Of a stretch of 64,000 bases of DNA, positions 41,748-51,036 are shown piece after piece (the first letter of the stretch is position 1; the number at the start of each line of letters is the position of its first letter). The translations under genes and the position numbers were made by a program. The stretch is from the NCBI RefSeq assembly GCF_026626665.1, contig NZ_JAPNKE010000002.1:8700001-8764000 (forward strand), written 5' to 3'. The stretch comes from Nannocystis pusilla (GTDB lineage Bacteria > Myxococcota_A > Polyangia > Nannocystales > Nannocystaceae). The notes beneath the pieces are model-generated. The model made no database searches. It was not told the origin of the DNA and saw only the letters and a program-made list of their open reading frames with translations.

Positions 41748-41777
41748 TTGCTGGGCTGCTGGGGCCGCTGTTACACT
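41748..41777 (+). promoter_or_regulatory. Promoter TTGCTG-18-TACACT
   Basis: TTGCTG (41748-41753) and TACACT (41772-41777) precede the DUF2079 gene by about 68 nt, giving a normal leader. Confidence 0.4.
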
Positions 41778-41845
41778 CCGCCGTCCGGAATAAAGGCCCG
41801 GGAACGCGGTCCTTCGCCCGCGGCGGGCCGCGCGAGACAGGCCTT

Positions 41846-43995
41846 ATGACGACGACACCGGAGACCGAACCGCCGAAGGGACGCCTGCTGCGGGCCATCG
41901 ACGCGACGGTCGCGCAGCTGTGGAGCTGGGGTCCGCTGTACCTGCTGATCGCCATCTCGCCGGGGCTCACGCTGTGGCCGCTGCTGCGCGCACCGGCGCT
42001 CCGCTACGTCGTCAAGAACGACCTGTCGATCGGCCAGCGGTACGAGGTGCTGGCGGCGATCGCCGCGTCGATCGTGGCGACCACCGCGGCCTATGTGGCG
42101 ATCTGGCGGCGCCGCCGGCGGACCGAGCCGGAGCTCGGCCTCGGCGCGTCGTTCGCCGCGACCAACCGCTGGGCCTTCGTGGCGCTCGCGGGGCCGCTGC
42201 TGATCGGCCTCAGCGCGGTCCGCATCGAGGTCAAGCACCCGGTCTTCACCGCGTTCCTGACGGCGGCCGTCACGGCCCTGGCGATGGCGTTCTTCTACCG
42301 CGCGCTCGGGCTCAAGCGGTTCGCGCCGCCGGAGGACCCGTTCGTGCCGGCCCGCGACGGGCGGCTGGCGCGAGGCGTGTTCGCGGCCGGGCTGCTCGGC
42401 TACTGCGCGCTGCTGTGCTGGTTCGCGCTGCTCGACCACCGCAACATCGCGACGACGGTCTACGACCTCGGGATCTACGACAACCTGGTGTGGCAGACGG
42501 CGCACGGGCACTTCCTCGATTGCTCGCTGATCCGCGGCGGCAATCACATGTCGGCGCACTTCGACCCGATCTTGCTGCTGATCGCGCCGCTCTACCTGCT
42601 CTACCCGCACGCCGAGACGCTGCTGGTGGTGCAGACGCTGTGGCTCGCCAGCGGAGCGCTGCCGCTGTGGCTCTCGGCGCGGCGCCGGCTGAAGAACGAG
42701 TGGATGGCGACGGTCCTGACGATCGTCTACTTCCTGTACCCCGCGCTGCACGGGGTCAACATGTTCGACTTCCACTCGGTGGCGCTGATGGTGCCGCTGG
42801 CGATGTGGGCGGTGTACCTGCTCGACTGCGGCCACCTGCGCCGCTACTGGCTGGTGTTCGCGCTGCTGCTGGCGACGCGCGAGGACATGAGCCTCCTCAA
42901 CTGCTTCATCGGCGCCTACGCGATCCTCGTCGGCCGCACGCGCACCGGGCTGGTGACGATCGCCGTCAGCCTGATGTACCTGGCGTACGTCAAGGCGTTC
43001 GTGATGGCCGACTCGAGCCTGCTGATGTCGGCCGACAAGGCGTACTCGTACATCTACTTCTACGAGGAGATGATCCCGCACGAGAAGGAGGGCGCGCGCG
43101 GGCTGTTCACCACGCTGGTGGCCAACCCGCTGTTCGCGCTGCTGGTGCTGTTCAAGGAGGAGAAGCTGCTGTTCTTCTTCCACCTGCTGCTGCCGCTGCT
43201 GGCGCTGCCGTTCGTCGCCGGCCGCAAGGTGGTGCTGATGCTCCACGGCCTGTTGTTCCTCGGCCTGGCCAGCCGCAAGCACCTGTTCTCGCTGCACTAC
43301 CAGTACTCGGCGCTGCTGTTCCCGATGCTGTTCGCGGCGCTGCCCGACGGCCTGGCGCGCGCGGTCGACAGCGAGCGCCTGCGCAAGCTCGGCCTGGCGC
43401 GCGCCCGCGTGGCCTGGACGCTGCTGCTCGGCATGCTCACCGGCTCGCTGCTGGTGTCGTGGAAGCGCGGCGTGCTGTTCGAGAACAGCTCGTTCGTGGC
43501 CGGCTGGACCCGCCTCGAGCGCCGGCCGACGCAGCACATGCTGGACCGCTACGCGAAGGTGCAGGAGATCGTGGCGCGCGTCGGCCCGGACGCGAAGGTG
43601 ACGGTGAGCCACGAGATCGGGCCGCACTTCTCGAACCGGCGCTACGCGTACCACTGGCCCATGATTGCCGACGCGCAATACGTGGTCCTGTTTACCGACG
43701 TCTACAGCTTCAGCAAGGACGACGACCGCCGCTACAAGCGGCTGGTCGAGCGCGGCAAATTCCGCGTGCTCGAAGACACGATGGGGCTCATCCTGCTCGA
43801 GCGCGTCGACGGCACGGAGCTGCCCGAGGAGCTCCGCGGCGAGCCCGGCGAGCGGCCGAGCGAAGACGCGGCGATCGAGGCGGCTTCGGGGCAGGCGAGC
43901 AAGAAGGCCCCGGGCGCGCCCCCGGCTCCGCAGGCGCCGCGACGAGCGCGAACGACGAGGGCCGCAAGGCCGAGGCCGCGACCACGAGCCCGTGA
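41846..43995 (+). CDS. DUF2079 polytopic membrane protein (C-terminal frameshift)
   Basis: About 717 aa with 10 or more membrane segments. The region TVYDLGIYDNLVWQTAHGHF, with GGNHMSAHFDPILLLIAPLYLLYPH, is the hallmark of DUF2079, a GT-C-like membrane family of unknown substrate. A periplasmic C-terminal domain follows (IVARVGPDAKVTVSHEIGPHFSNR; DAQYVVLFTDVYS). After GEPGERPSEDAA the frame changes: one C is missing in the run near 43918-43922. The repaired tail ends in RKAEAATTSP at 43995, whereas the unrepaired frame gives an Arg-rich extension to 44050. Confidence 0.82.
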
Positions 43996-44024
43996 GCACA
44001 CGCGCGGGCTTCTCGCCACGATCC

Positions 44025-44053
44025 TTGACGGGGGTGGACCCGGGCATTAGTTT
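44025..44053 (+). promoter_or_regulatory. Promoter TTGACG-17-TAGTTT
   Basis: TTGACG (44025-44030) and TAGTTT (44048-44053), 17 bp apart, upstream of the lipoprotein gene at 44094. The leader would contain a short hairpin GCGCGGG-aag-CCCGCGC (44064-44080). Confidence 0.6.
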
Positions 44054-44093
44054 TTGCGATGCGGCGCGGGAAGCCCGCGCTGCGAAAGACACC

Positions 44094-44849
44094 ATGAAAA
44101 GTCCACTGTCAATGGTTGCGGTCCGTCCTCTCGTTGTCGCGCTCTCGGCGGCGGTCGCGCTGGGCGGAGTCACCGGCTGCGAGTCGGGGCGCTCGAACGA
44201 GCGCTGGGTCGTCACCGAGGACACGCGGGTCGAGATCGACTGGGACGCGGTCAACCAGGCCTACCGCGACGCGGAGGGGCCGGAGGACTTCGAGAAGCGC
44301 GTCAACGAGATCTACACCGGCGACGAGGTCATCAGCGTCTCGGTGCGTGACCAGGACGACAAGTCGCAGGTGGTCACCGGCTTCTTCGACAAGGACGGCG
44401 ACGGCAGCGCCGGCGAGTCCGAGAAGATCTTCACGATCAAGCGCGACATCGTCGGCGAGGGCGCCGCGCAGTACCAGATCGCAGGCGCCGGCCCGTACTC
44501 GCACTACCACTCGCCGATGTGGGACATCGCCGCGGGCATGATGCTCGGCTCGTTCCTCAGCAACATGTTCATGCCGGGCTACCGCCCGATGTACATGGTG
44601 CCGTACAGCACCAGCCCGGCCCGCGCCGGGGCGCTCGCGGCTCACCGCGACAGCTACCGCGCGGCCAACCCGAGCAAGTTCCCGGCGAAGTCGGGCGCGA
44701 GCTCCGGCCGCTCGTACGGCAGCCGCGGCGGCGCGTGGGGCTCCGGCGGCTCGGGCCGCTCGAGCGGCGGCGGCGGTCGACGCGGCGGCGGGTTCGGCAT
44801 CCACTCCAAGTTGGGGTCGAAGCGGAGCCGGGTGCTGCTGCGCGCCTGA
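44094..44849 (+). CDS. Lipoprotein with Gly/Ser-rich C-terminus
   Basis: A 251-residue lipoprotein. The signal is MKSPLSMVAVRPLVVALSAAVALGGVTGC with a lipobox VTGC. The N-terminal domain (ERWVVTEDTRVEIDWDAVNQ; DEVISVSVRDQDDKSQVVTGFFDKDGDG) includes an acidic DKDGDG loop that might bind calcium. A hydrophobic segment (MWDIAAGMMLGSFLSNMFM) and a Gly/Ser/Arg-rich end (SYGSRGGAWGSGGSG) follow. Not recognised as a family. First of three genes in a row on the plus strand. Confidence 0.7.
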   Translation: MKSPLSMVAVRPLVVALSAAVALGGVTGCESGRSNERWVVTEDTRVEIDWDAVNQAYRDAEGPEDFEKRVNEIYTGDEVISVSVRDQDDKSQVVTGFFDKDGDGSAGESEKIFTIKRDIVGEGAAQYQIAGAGPYSHYHSPMWDIAAGMMLGSFLSNMFMPGYRPMYMVPYSTSPARAGALAAHRDSYRAANPSKFPAKSGASSGRSYGSRGGAWGSGGSGRSSGGGGRRGGGFGIHSKLGSKRSRVLLRA

Positions 44850-44850
44850 C

Positions 44851-45384
44851 ATGAGCTCGCTGCGCGACCTGCCGTTCGAGCAGACGCCGCCGCTGGCGCT
44901 GTTCGGGCTCGACCGGGACGGCGATGTCCCGGTCGGCCACGAGCACACGCGCTACGGCTGGTGCGCGCTGCCGGGGGTCGAGCTGGTCGGCGAGGACCAG
45001 ACGCTGTGGGTCGAGTCGCCGCTGGTGCTCGCGCTCCACAGCCCCGACGAGGACGAGATCGCGGTGCCCCGCCGAGGCGGGGTGCCGAGCGACATCAACC
45101 TCGAGTTCACGCTCTCGGACGAGGACTCGGCGATCGCGCTGCTGTCGGAATTCCTCGCCGCGCGCGCGCCGGCGATCGTCGGCGACGCCAGGTCGATCGT
45201 GCTCGCGCTGTGCAACCCGCGGCGCGCGCGGATCTCCAAGCCGCCCGCGCTGGCCGGGCGGCGCATGTACTACGGGACAGGCGATGTCGTCGCCTGGCTG
45301 CGCCGCCGGCCCGGCGCGACCGACTGGTCGCTCGGAGGCGGCGCGTTCGTCCAGCTCGAGGCCGCACGCTGGTACAGCTGCTGA
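44851..45384 (+). CDS. Hypothetical protein
   Basis: A 177-residue soluble acidic protein that is not recognised. It starts 2 nt after the upstream stop. Notable segments are RDGDVPVGHEHTRYGWCALPG, SDEDSAIALLSEFLAARAP and MYYGTGDVVAWLRRRPG. The last of these lies over a repeat copy (acgggacaggcgatg). Position in the lipoprotein gene row suggests a shared role. Confidence 0.6.
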   Translation: MSSLRDLPFEQTPPLALFGLDRDGDVPVGHEHTRYGWCALPGVELVGEDQTLWVESPLVLALHSPDEDEIAVPRRGGVPSDINLEFTLSDEDSAIALLSEFLAARAPAIVGDARSIVLALCNPRRARISKPPALAGRRMYYGTGDVVAWLRRRPGATDWSLGGGAFVQLEAARWYSC

Positions 45385-45394
45385 CAGGAGCACC

Positions 45395-45898
45395 ATGACC
45401 GTCTCGCACGCCAAGAAGCTCGTCTACGCCGGGATCTACGTCCTCAAGAAGCTCGACCTCAAGGGCGGTGAGGGCGGGATCCGCTTGCCCGTGCTGCTCG
45501 AGCCGCAGCACGCCCCGCTCGAGGAGGTGCTCGAGAAGCTGGTGATGGACGGCTACATCGAGATCGATCGCAAGGCCCAGCTCTACAAGCTGACGAAGCG
45601 GGGGATCTCCCACCTCGGCAAGCTGATCGACGAGGCCGAGAGCTACATCGACGAGTTCGACGAGCAGGAGATCGCCGACATCGTCGACGAGCTGCGCGCC
45701 CGCAACATCGACCCGCTGCGCGTCCGCTTCCTGTGGGGCTGGTACCAGGGCGAATTCGACGACGTGGCGATGTTCCAGGAGCGCCGCGGCTTCGTCGAGA
45801 TCGAGCCCGACTGGCCGCTGTTCATCGTCAGCGACGACTTTTATGAGAACCTCGAGCTCGACGTCGAGGGCGACGAGCCGGACGCGCTGCCGGGGTGA
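45395..45898 (+). CDS. Winged-helix-like hypothetical protein
   Basis: A 167-residue protein. Residues ~10-75 look like a winged helix (LVYAGIYVLKKLDLKGGEGG; PLEEVLEKLVMDGYIEIDRK; YKLTKRGISHLGKLIDE), similar to DNA-binding or scaffold winged-helix domains. The C-terminal half is acidic with FLWGWYQGEFDDVAMFQERR. The ATG has AGGAG 6 nt upstream. Could be a regulator of the upstream lipoprotein genes; this is not shown. Confidence 0.6.
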   Translation: MTVSHAKKLVYAGIYVLKKLDLKGGEGGIRLPVLLEPQHAPLEEVLEKLVMDGYIEIDRKAQLYKLTKRGISHLGKLIDEAESYIDEFDEQEIADIVDELRARNIDPLRVRFLWGWYQGEFDDVAMFQERRGFVEIEPDWPLFIVSDDFYENLELDVEGDEPDALPG

Positions 45899-45899
45899 G

Positions 45900-45940
45900 A
45901 TGTTCGTTGGGACATGTTCTTGAAGGCATGTCCGCGAGCG
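45900..45940. repeat. Dispersed repeat copies after the winged-helix gene
   Basis: gatgttcgttgggacatgttcttgaaggcatgtccgcgag holds three half-sites able to fold into a hairpin directly after the stop codon; likely a terminator. Confidence 0.55.
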
Positions 45941-46072
45941 TCCGCTGAGGCCTGAGAGGGCTCGGGCTCGCGCCGATGCGGGCACGAGCTGGTTCGCTCG
46001 CGCGCGTCGGTGCAAAGTCTGCGAGGGTCGACCGTCCGCGATCGAAAGCCGAGGTCGTGACACTGATGAAGA

Positions 46073-46132
46073 GGGAGGCCTTACGCCTCCCCGGCGCTCA
46101 CGGGCGCCGGCTCTCACTTTGTCACGAGCCGG
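46073..46132 (+). promoter_or_regulatory. Structured leader with three tandem hairpins
   Basis: GGGAGGC-cttac-GCCTCCC (46073-46091), GGCGC-6 nt-GCGCC (46093-46108) and CCGGCTC-12 nt-GAGCCGG (46107-46132) follow one another. The last ends 19 nt before the lipoprotein ATG. Hairpins 2 and 3 share bases, so they are mutually exclusive, as in a switch or attenuator. Confidence 0.45.
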
Positions 46133-46151
46133 ACGGCTCGACGAGGACGTT

Positions 46152-46703
46152 ATGCGTAAAGATCGAAGCTTGAACAGGCAATGGTCAGGCGGCACCGGCT
46201 TGCTGGTGCTGGCGCTGGTGGGTTGCGACTACTTCTACGACACGACGGTGCCGGCCAGCGACAGCACGCCGCCGGTCGCGTGGGCGGCGGTGTATCACGG
46301 GGGCGAGCACGTGGCGATCAGCAGCAGCAACAGCGGCTCGGCGCTGTTCTTCCCGATCGACGACCCGGACGAGTACTACCTGCTCATCGGCGCCGGCACC
46401 GACGACGGCGGCACCAAGAAGGTCACGTTCAGCCACGAGTTCTCTCGCACCTGTATTCAGGGCAACCTCGGGCAGAACGCGACGGGGTCGTTCGTCCCGA
46501 TGGTGGAGACGCAGACGGGCTCCGTGGGCGCGACCGTGTCGAACGGGGTGTGGACCGGGCCGACGGTCCGACTCCGCGACTACGCGACCTGCAACTCGGG
46601 CTGGACGCTGGCCTCGGTGTCCTACAAATGGCACGTGACCGCGGAGGACTTCCACGGCAACACGAAGTCGCACGGTTGGGCCGAGATGCGCTGGGTGCCC
46701 TGA
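46152..46703 (+). CDS. Lipoprotein, unknown function
   Basis: A 183-residue lipoprotein. The signal (MRKDRSLNRQWSGGTGLLVLALVGC) ends in LVGC followed by DYFYD. The rest is beta-rich (TPPVAWAAVYHGGEHVAIS; KKVTFSHEFSRTCIQGNL; WTLASVSYKWHVTAEDFHG), possibly an Ig-like fold with one disulfide. Not recognised. GAGGA precedes the ATG; an unusual hairpin-rich leader lies upstream. Confidence 0.65.
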   Translation: MRKDRSLNRQWSGGTGLLVLALVGCDYFYDTTVPASDSTPPVAWAAVYHGGEHVAISSSNSGSALFFPIDDPDEYYLLIGAGTDDGGTKKVTFSHEFSRTCIQGNLGQNATGSFVPMVETQTGSVGATVSNGVWTGPTVRLRDYATCNSGWTLASVSYKWHVTAEDFHGNTKSHGWAEMRWVP

Positions 46704-46734
46704 CGCGCCCGGCCCCTCGCGCGACGCCGATTCG

Positions 46735-49416
46735 TCAGTGATCGTCGTCGGCCTTCGGGCACTGCTGCAGCAGCAGCTTGGCCACCAGGGCGGTCCAGCC
46801 GGTCTGGTGGCTGGCGCCGAGGCCCTGGCCGGTGTCACCATGAAAATATTCGTGGAACTGCAGGTGCTCGCGCCAGTGCGGGTCGCGCTGGCGCGGGTCG
46901 TCGCCGGCGTACGGGCGACGGCCGCGGGCATCGGGCAGGAACAGGCGGGTGAGGCGGCGCGACAGCTCGTCGGCGATCTCGCGGATCGACATGTAGTTGC
47001 CGGAGCCGGTCGGGCACTCGACGCGGAAGTCGTCCGAATAGTAGTGGTGGAACTTCTGCAGCGCCTCGATGATGAGGTAGTTGATCGGGAACCACACCGG
47101 GCCGCGCCAGTTGCTGTTGCCGCCGAACAGGCCGGTGCGCGACTCGCCGGGCTCGTAGCCGATCGAGAGGGTGCTGCCGTCGATGTGCAGGCGGTACGGC
47201 TCGGTCGCGTGGATCTTGCTCAGCGAGCGCACGCCGTAGTCGGACAAGAACTCCTTGGGATCGAGCATGCGCCGCAGCAGGCGCTTCATGCGGCTGCCGC
47301 GGACCAGCGCGAGCAGGCGGCGCTCGCCGGCGCCCGGCTCGTACCAGCGCGAGACCAGGCGCGCGAGGTCGGGGCGGTGGGCCAGGAACCACTCGAGGCG
47401 GTGGCGGAAGCCGGGCATCTGCTCGAGCAGCAGCGGCTCGACGGTCTCGACCGCGAGCAGCGGGATGAGGCCGACGAGCGAGCGGGCCCGCAAGCGCAGC
47501 GCGCGACCGTCGGGCAGGTGCAGGACATCGTAAAAGAACTCGTCCTGGTCGTCCCACAGGCCGATGCCCTCGCCGCCGAGGTTGTTCATGGCGTCGGCGA
47601 TCGACAGGAAGTGCTCGAAGAACTTGCTGGCGATCTTCTCGTAGACCGGATTGCCCTGCGCGAGCTCGAGCGCGATCGTCATCATGTTGAGCGAGAACAT
47701 GCCCATCCACGCGGTGGCGTCGCTCTGCTCGAGCACGCCGCCGCGCGGCAGGCCGGCGCTGCGGTCGAACACGCCGATGTTGTCGAGCCCGAGGAAGCCG
47801 CCCTGGAAGATGTTCTTGCCGGCCGAGTCCTTGCGGTTCACCCACCAGGTGAAGTGCAAGAGCAGCTTGTGGAACATCGCCTCGAGGAAGGCCCGGTCGC
47901 CGTGGCCCCCGTGGCGCTGCTCGATCTTGTAGACCCGCCAGGTCGCCCACGCGAACACCGGCGGGTTCACGTCGCTGAAGTTCCACTCGTACGCCGGCAT
48001 CGCCCCGTTCGGGTGCAAAAACCACTCGCGCGTCAGCAGGTCGAGCTGGGCCTTGGCGAACTCGGGGTCGACGAGCGCCAGCGGGAGGCAGTGGAACGCC
48101 AGGTCCCACGCGGCGTACCAGGGGTACTCCCACGTGTCGGGCATCGACATGACGTGGTGGTTGTAGAGGTGCTTCCAGTCGACGTTGCGCCCGCTGGCCC
48201 GCTCGCGCGGCGGCGGCGGCTGGGCCGGGTCGCCGGCGAGCCAGTCGCGGACGATGTAGTGGTAGAACTGCTTCGACCACAACAGGCCGGCGATCGCCTG
48301 GCGAAACACCTGCCGCTCGTCGTCCGTCATGTGCGCGCGGACGCCGTCGTAGAAGGTGTCGGCCTCGGCCCGGCGGGCCTGCATCACCGCGTCGAATTCG
48401 GCGAAGGGGGCGAACCCGGGGCCCGCGACCGGCTCGCTCGGGCACTGCGGTGATTCTGTCTTTTGGGACAGGCGCAGGCGGACCGTCCAGCTCGCGCCGG
48501 GGGCGACCACCGCGCGCAGGTGGACGGCTGACTTGGTGCCGTCGGCGGCGAGGACCCCGGGCTCGCGGTCGACGACGTGGCGGTGGAAGGCGTCCTTGAC
48601 GTGCGCGGTGCGGTTCTCGGCGCCCCACAGGCGCGCGGCGTTGGTCTCGTTGTCGGTGAAGAGGAGCTCACCGGCGGCGTCGGCGACGAACCAGAGTTCG
48701 CCGAGCTCGCGGTGCTCGGCGACGATCGCCGGCAGGCCGTCCGGGCGGTCGATCGGGGTGAGCGAGGGGACGCGCGGGTCGCCCGACCAGGCCCAGGTGT
48801 TGCGGAACCACAGCGTCGGCAGCAGGTGCAGCGGGGCCGGCTCGGGGCCGCGGTTGTGCGCGGTGATCCGGATGAGGATGTCGGTCGGGCCGGCCTTGGC
48901 GTACTCGACGAACACGTCGAAGTAGCGGCCCTCGTCGAACACCCCGGCGTCGACCAGCTCGAACTCGGGCTCGGTGCGCGAGCGGCGGGCGCTCTCGGCG
49001 AGCAGGCGCTCGTACGGGTAGGCCGCCTGCGGGTACTTGTAGAGCGCCCGCATGTAGCTGTGGGTCGGCGTGTTGTCGAGGTAGAAGTAGACCTCCTTGA
49101 CGTCCTCGCCGTGGTTCCCCTGCGGCCCGGTGACCCCGAACAGCCGCTCCTTCAAGATCGGGTCGCGCTCGTTCCACAGGGCCAGGGCGAAGCACAGCCG
49201 CTGGTGGTCGTCGCTGAAGCCGAGGAGGCCGTCCTCGTTCCACCGGTAGGCCCGCGAGCGCGCGTGGTCGTGCGGGAAGTAGCGCCACACGTCGCCGTTC
49301 TCGCTGTAGTCCTCGCGCACGGTGGCCCACGCGCGTTCTGCGAGGTAGGGCCCGAACAGGTCCCAGCGGCGCTCTCGTCGACGTTGTTCGGCTTGGCGCT
49401 GGCGCTCGGGATCCAT
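46735..49416 (-). CDS. GH63-like glycoside hydrolase (mannosylglycerate hydrolase-like)
   Basis: A large (893 aa) protein with an (alpha/alpha)6-barrel of the GH63/MGH1 type, cytoplasmic as there is no signal. Typical segments are RWNEDGLLGFSDDHQRLCFA and NGDVWRYFPHDHARSRAYRW at the N-terminus, WEYPWYAAWDLAFHCLPLAL and MPAYEWNFSDVNPPVFAWA in the barrel, and RGPVWFPINYLIIEALQKF with FHEYFHGDTGQGLGASHQTGW at the end. Bacterial members hydrolyse glucosyl- or mannosyl-glycerate or oligosaccharides; the substrate is not settled. Divergent from zwf, with TACATT (49427-49432) 10 nt before the ATG. Confidence 0.85.
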   Translation of the reverse strand: MDPERQRQAEQRRRERRWDLFGPYLAERAWATVREDYSENGDVWRYFPHDHARSRAYRWNEDGLLGFSDDHQRLCFALALWNERDPILKERLFGVTGPQGNHGEDVKEVYFYLDNTPTHSYMRALYKYPQAAYPYERLLAESARRSRTEPEFELVDAGVFDEGRYFDVFVEYAKAGPTDILIRITAHNRGPEPAPLHLLPTLWFRNTWAWSGDPRVPSLTPIDRPDGLPAIVAEHRELGELWFVADAAGELLFTDNETNAARLWGAENRTAHVKDAFHRHVVDREPGVLAADGTKSAVHLRAVVAPGASWTVRLRLSQKTESPQCPSEPVAGPGFAPFAEFDAVMQARRAEADTFYDGVRAHMTDDERQVFRQAIAGLLWSKQFYHYIVRDWLAGDPAQPPPPRERASGRNVDWKHLYNHHVMSMPDTWEYPWYAAWDLAFHCLPLALVDPEFAKAQLDLLTREWFLHPNGAMPAYEWNFSDVNPPVFAWATWRVYKIEQRHGGHGDRAFLEAMFHKLLLHFTWWVNRKDSAGKNIFQGGFLGLDNIGVFDRSAGLPRGGVLEQSDATAWMGMFSLNMMTIALELAQGNPVYEKIASKFFEHFLSIADAMNNLGGEGIGLWDDQDEFFYDVLHLPDGRALRLRARSLVGLIPLLAVETVEPLLLEQMPGFRHRLEWFLAHRPDLARLVSRWYEPGAGERRLLALVRGSRMKRLLRRMLDPKEFLSDYGVRSLSKIHATEPYRLHIDGSTLSIGYEPGESRTGLFGGNSNWRGPVWFPINYLIIEALQKFHHYYSDDFRVECPTGSGNYMSIREIADELSRRLTRLFLPDARGRRPYAGDDPRQRDPHWREHLQFHEYFHGDTGQGLGASHQTGWTALVAKLLLQQCPKADDDH

Positions 49417-49509
49417 GGCCGCGCGCAATGTACCACGCGACCCCGCGTTCGCCCGCCCGGCGGTGGGGGCTGCCGCGCGCGGCGATGCGGGCTACCATTG
49501 CCGCGCCTC

Positions 49510-51036
49510 ATGTCCTCCTCACCTCCGGCGCACGTCGTGATCTTCGGCGCGAGCGGCGACCTCACGCTGCGCAAGCTGATGCCCGCCCTCACCAGCCTCG
49601 CCGCCCGCGGCCGCCCGAGCGGCGGCTTCCACGTGCTCGGGGTCGCTCGTCGTCCGCTCGACGACGAGGCCTACCGCCGCCAGATCCGCGAGGCCATGCC
49701 CGAGGAGCAGCGGGCCGACTTCGACGCCCTCGCGCCGCGCGTCCACTACCTGCCCGGCGACGTCGGCGCGCCCGAGGACCTCGACCGCCTGTCGCAGCGG
49801 CTCGACGAGCTGCCCGGCGGGCGCGAGGCGGGGCGCCTGTTCTACCTGTCTTTGAAGCCAGAATTGTTCGCGCCCACGGTCGCGCTGCTGTCGGTCGGCG
49901 GGCTCTTGCACGTGCGCGCCGACGACGCTCGCGCCTGGCGGCGGGTGGTGGTGGAGAAGCCGTTCGGGCACGACCTGGCCTCGGCGGCGGCGCTGAACCG
50001 CCAGCTGCACGAGTCGCTGCGCGAGGAGCAGATCTACCGCATCGACCACTACCTCGGGAAAGAGACGGTGCAGAACCTGCTCGGGTTCCGCTTCCACAAC
50101 GCGATCTTCGAGCCGCTGTGGAACCGGCACCACGTCGAGCACGTGCAGGTCACGGTCGCCGAGGATCTGGGGATGGAGCGCGGGCGGGCGGCCTACTACG
50201 ACTCGACCGGCGCGCTGCGCGACATGCTGCAGAATCACATGCTGCAGGTGCTGGCGCTGGCGATGATGGAGCCGCCGAGCTCGCTCGAGCCGGCGGCGAT
50301 CCGCGGGCAGAAGATCCAGTTCCTGCGCAGCCTGCACGTGCCCGGGCCGGAGCACGCGCTGCGCTACTCGGTCCGCGGGCAGTACACTGCGGGTCGCGTC
50401 GACGACAAGAAGGTGCCGGGCTACGCCGAGGAGGAGGGCGTGCCGCACGGCTCGCGCACCGAGACGTACGTGGCGATCCGGGCCGAGTGCGACTCGTGGC
50501 GCTGGGGCGGGGTGCCGATCCTGCTGCGCCACGGCAAGCGCCTGCCCAAGAAATTCACGGAGGTGCGGATCCAGTTCCGCGTGCCGCCGGTGCAGCTGTT
50601 CAACCGCCCCGAGGGCATCAGCGACGACGAGTTCCGCGAGCGCCTGCGCCAGGGCGACCTGTGCCAGATCCGCCCCAACGCGCTGACGATCTCGATCCAG
50701 CCGCGCGAGGCGATCCGCCTGGCGTTCGGGGTCAAGCGCCCGGGCGCCGCGATGGTCATGGCCCCGGCCGAGCTCGACTTCGACTACCGCGAGCGCTTCG
50801 GCGACCGCACCGCGCCGGCCTACGAGCGGCTGCTGCTCGACGCGCTCTCGGGCGACCAGACGCTGTTCCTGCACGCCGACGAGATCGAGGCCAGCTGGCG
50901 GTTCGCCGACGCGTTCCGGGGCGCCTGGGACCGGCCCGACGCGCCGCCGCCGGCGCAGTACGCGGCGGGCTCGTGGGGGCCCGAGCAGGCAGACGAGCTG
51001 TTCAACGGCTGCGAGGGCGGGTGGTCGGAGGGATGA
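49510..51036 (+). CDS. zwf: Glucose-6-phosphate dehydrogenase
   Basis: First step of the oxidative pentose phosphate pathway. 508 aa, normal length. The nucleotide loop VVIFGASGDLTLRKLMPAL is at the N-terminus, VVEKPFGHDL mid-way, and the active-site signature YRIDHYLGKE with the catalytic His. FRFHNAIFEPLWNRHHVEHV and VPILLRHGKRLPKKFTE follow. The stop overlaps the start of pgl (ATGA), so zwf, pgl, gnd and pps form one operon. Confidence 0.96.
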   Translation: MSSSPPAHVVIFGASGDLTLRKLMPALTSLAARGRPSGGFHVLGVARRPLDDEAYRRQIREAMPEEQRADFDALAPRVHYLPGDVGAPEDLDRLSQRLDELPGGREAGRLFYLSLKPELFAPTVALLSVGGLLHVRADDARAWRRVVVEKPFGHDLASAAALNRQLHESLREEQIYRIDHYLGKETVQNLLGFRFHNAIFEPLWNRHHVEHVQVTVAEDLGMERGRAAYYDSTGALRDMLQNHMLQVLALAMMEPPSSLEPAAIRGQKIQFLRSLHVPGPEHALRYSVRGQYTAGRVDDKKVPGYAEEEGVPHGSRTETYVAIRAECDSWRWGGVPILLRHGKRLPKKFTEVRIQFRVPPVQLFNRPEGISDDEFRERLRQGDLCQIRPNALTISIQPREAIRLAFGVKRPGAAMVMAPAELDFDYRERFGDRTAPAYERLLLDALSGDQTLFLHADEIEASWRFADAFRGAWDRPDAPPPAQYAAGSWGPEQADELFNGCEGGWSEG

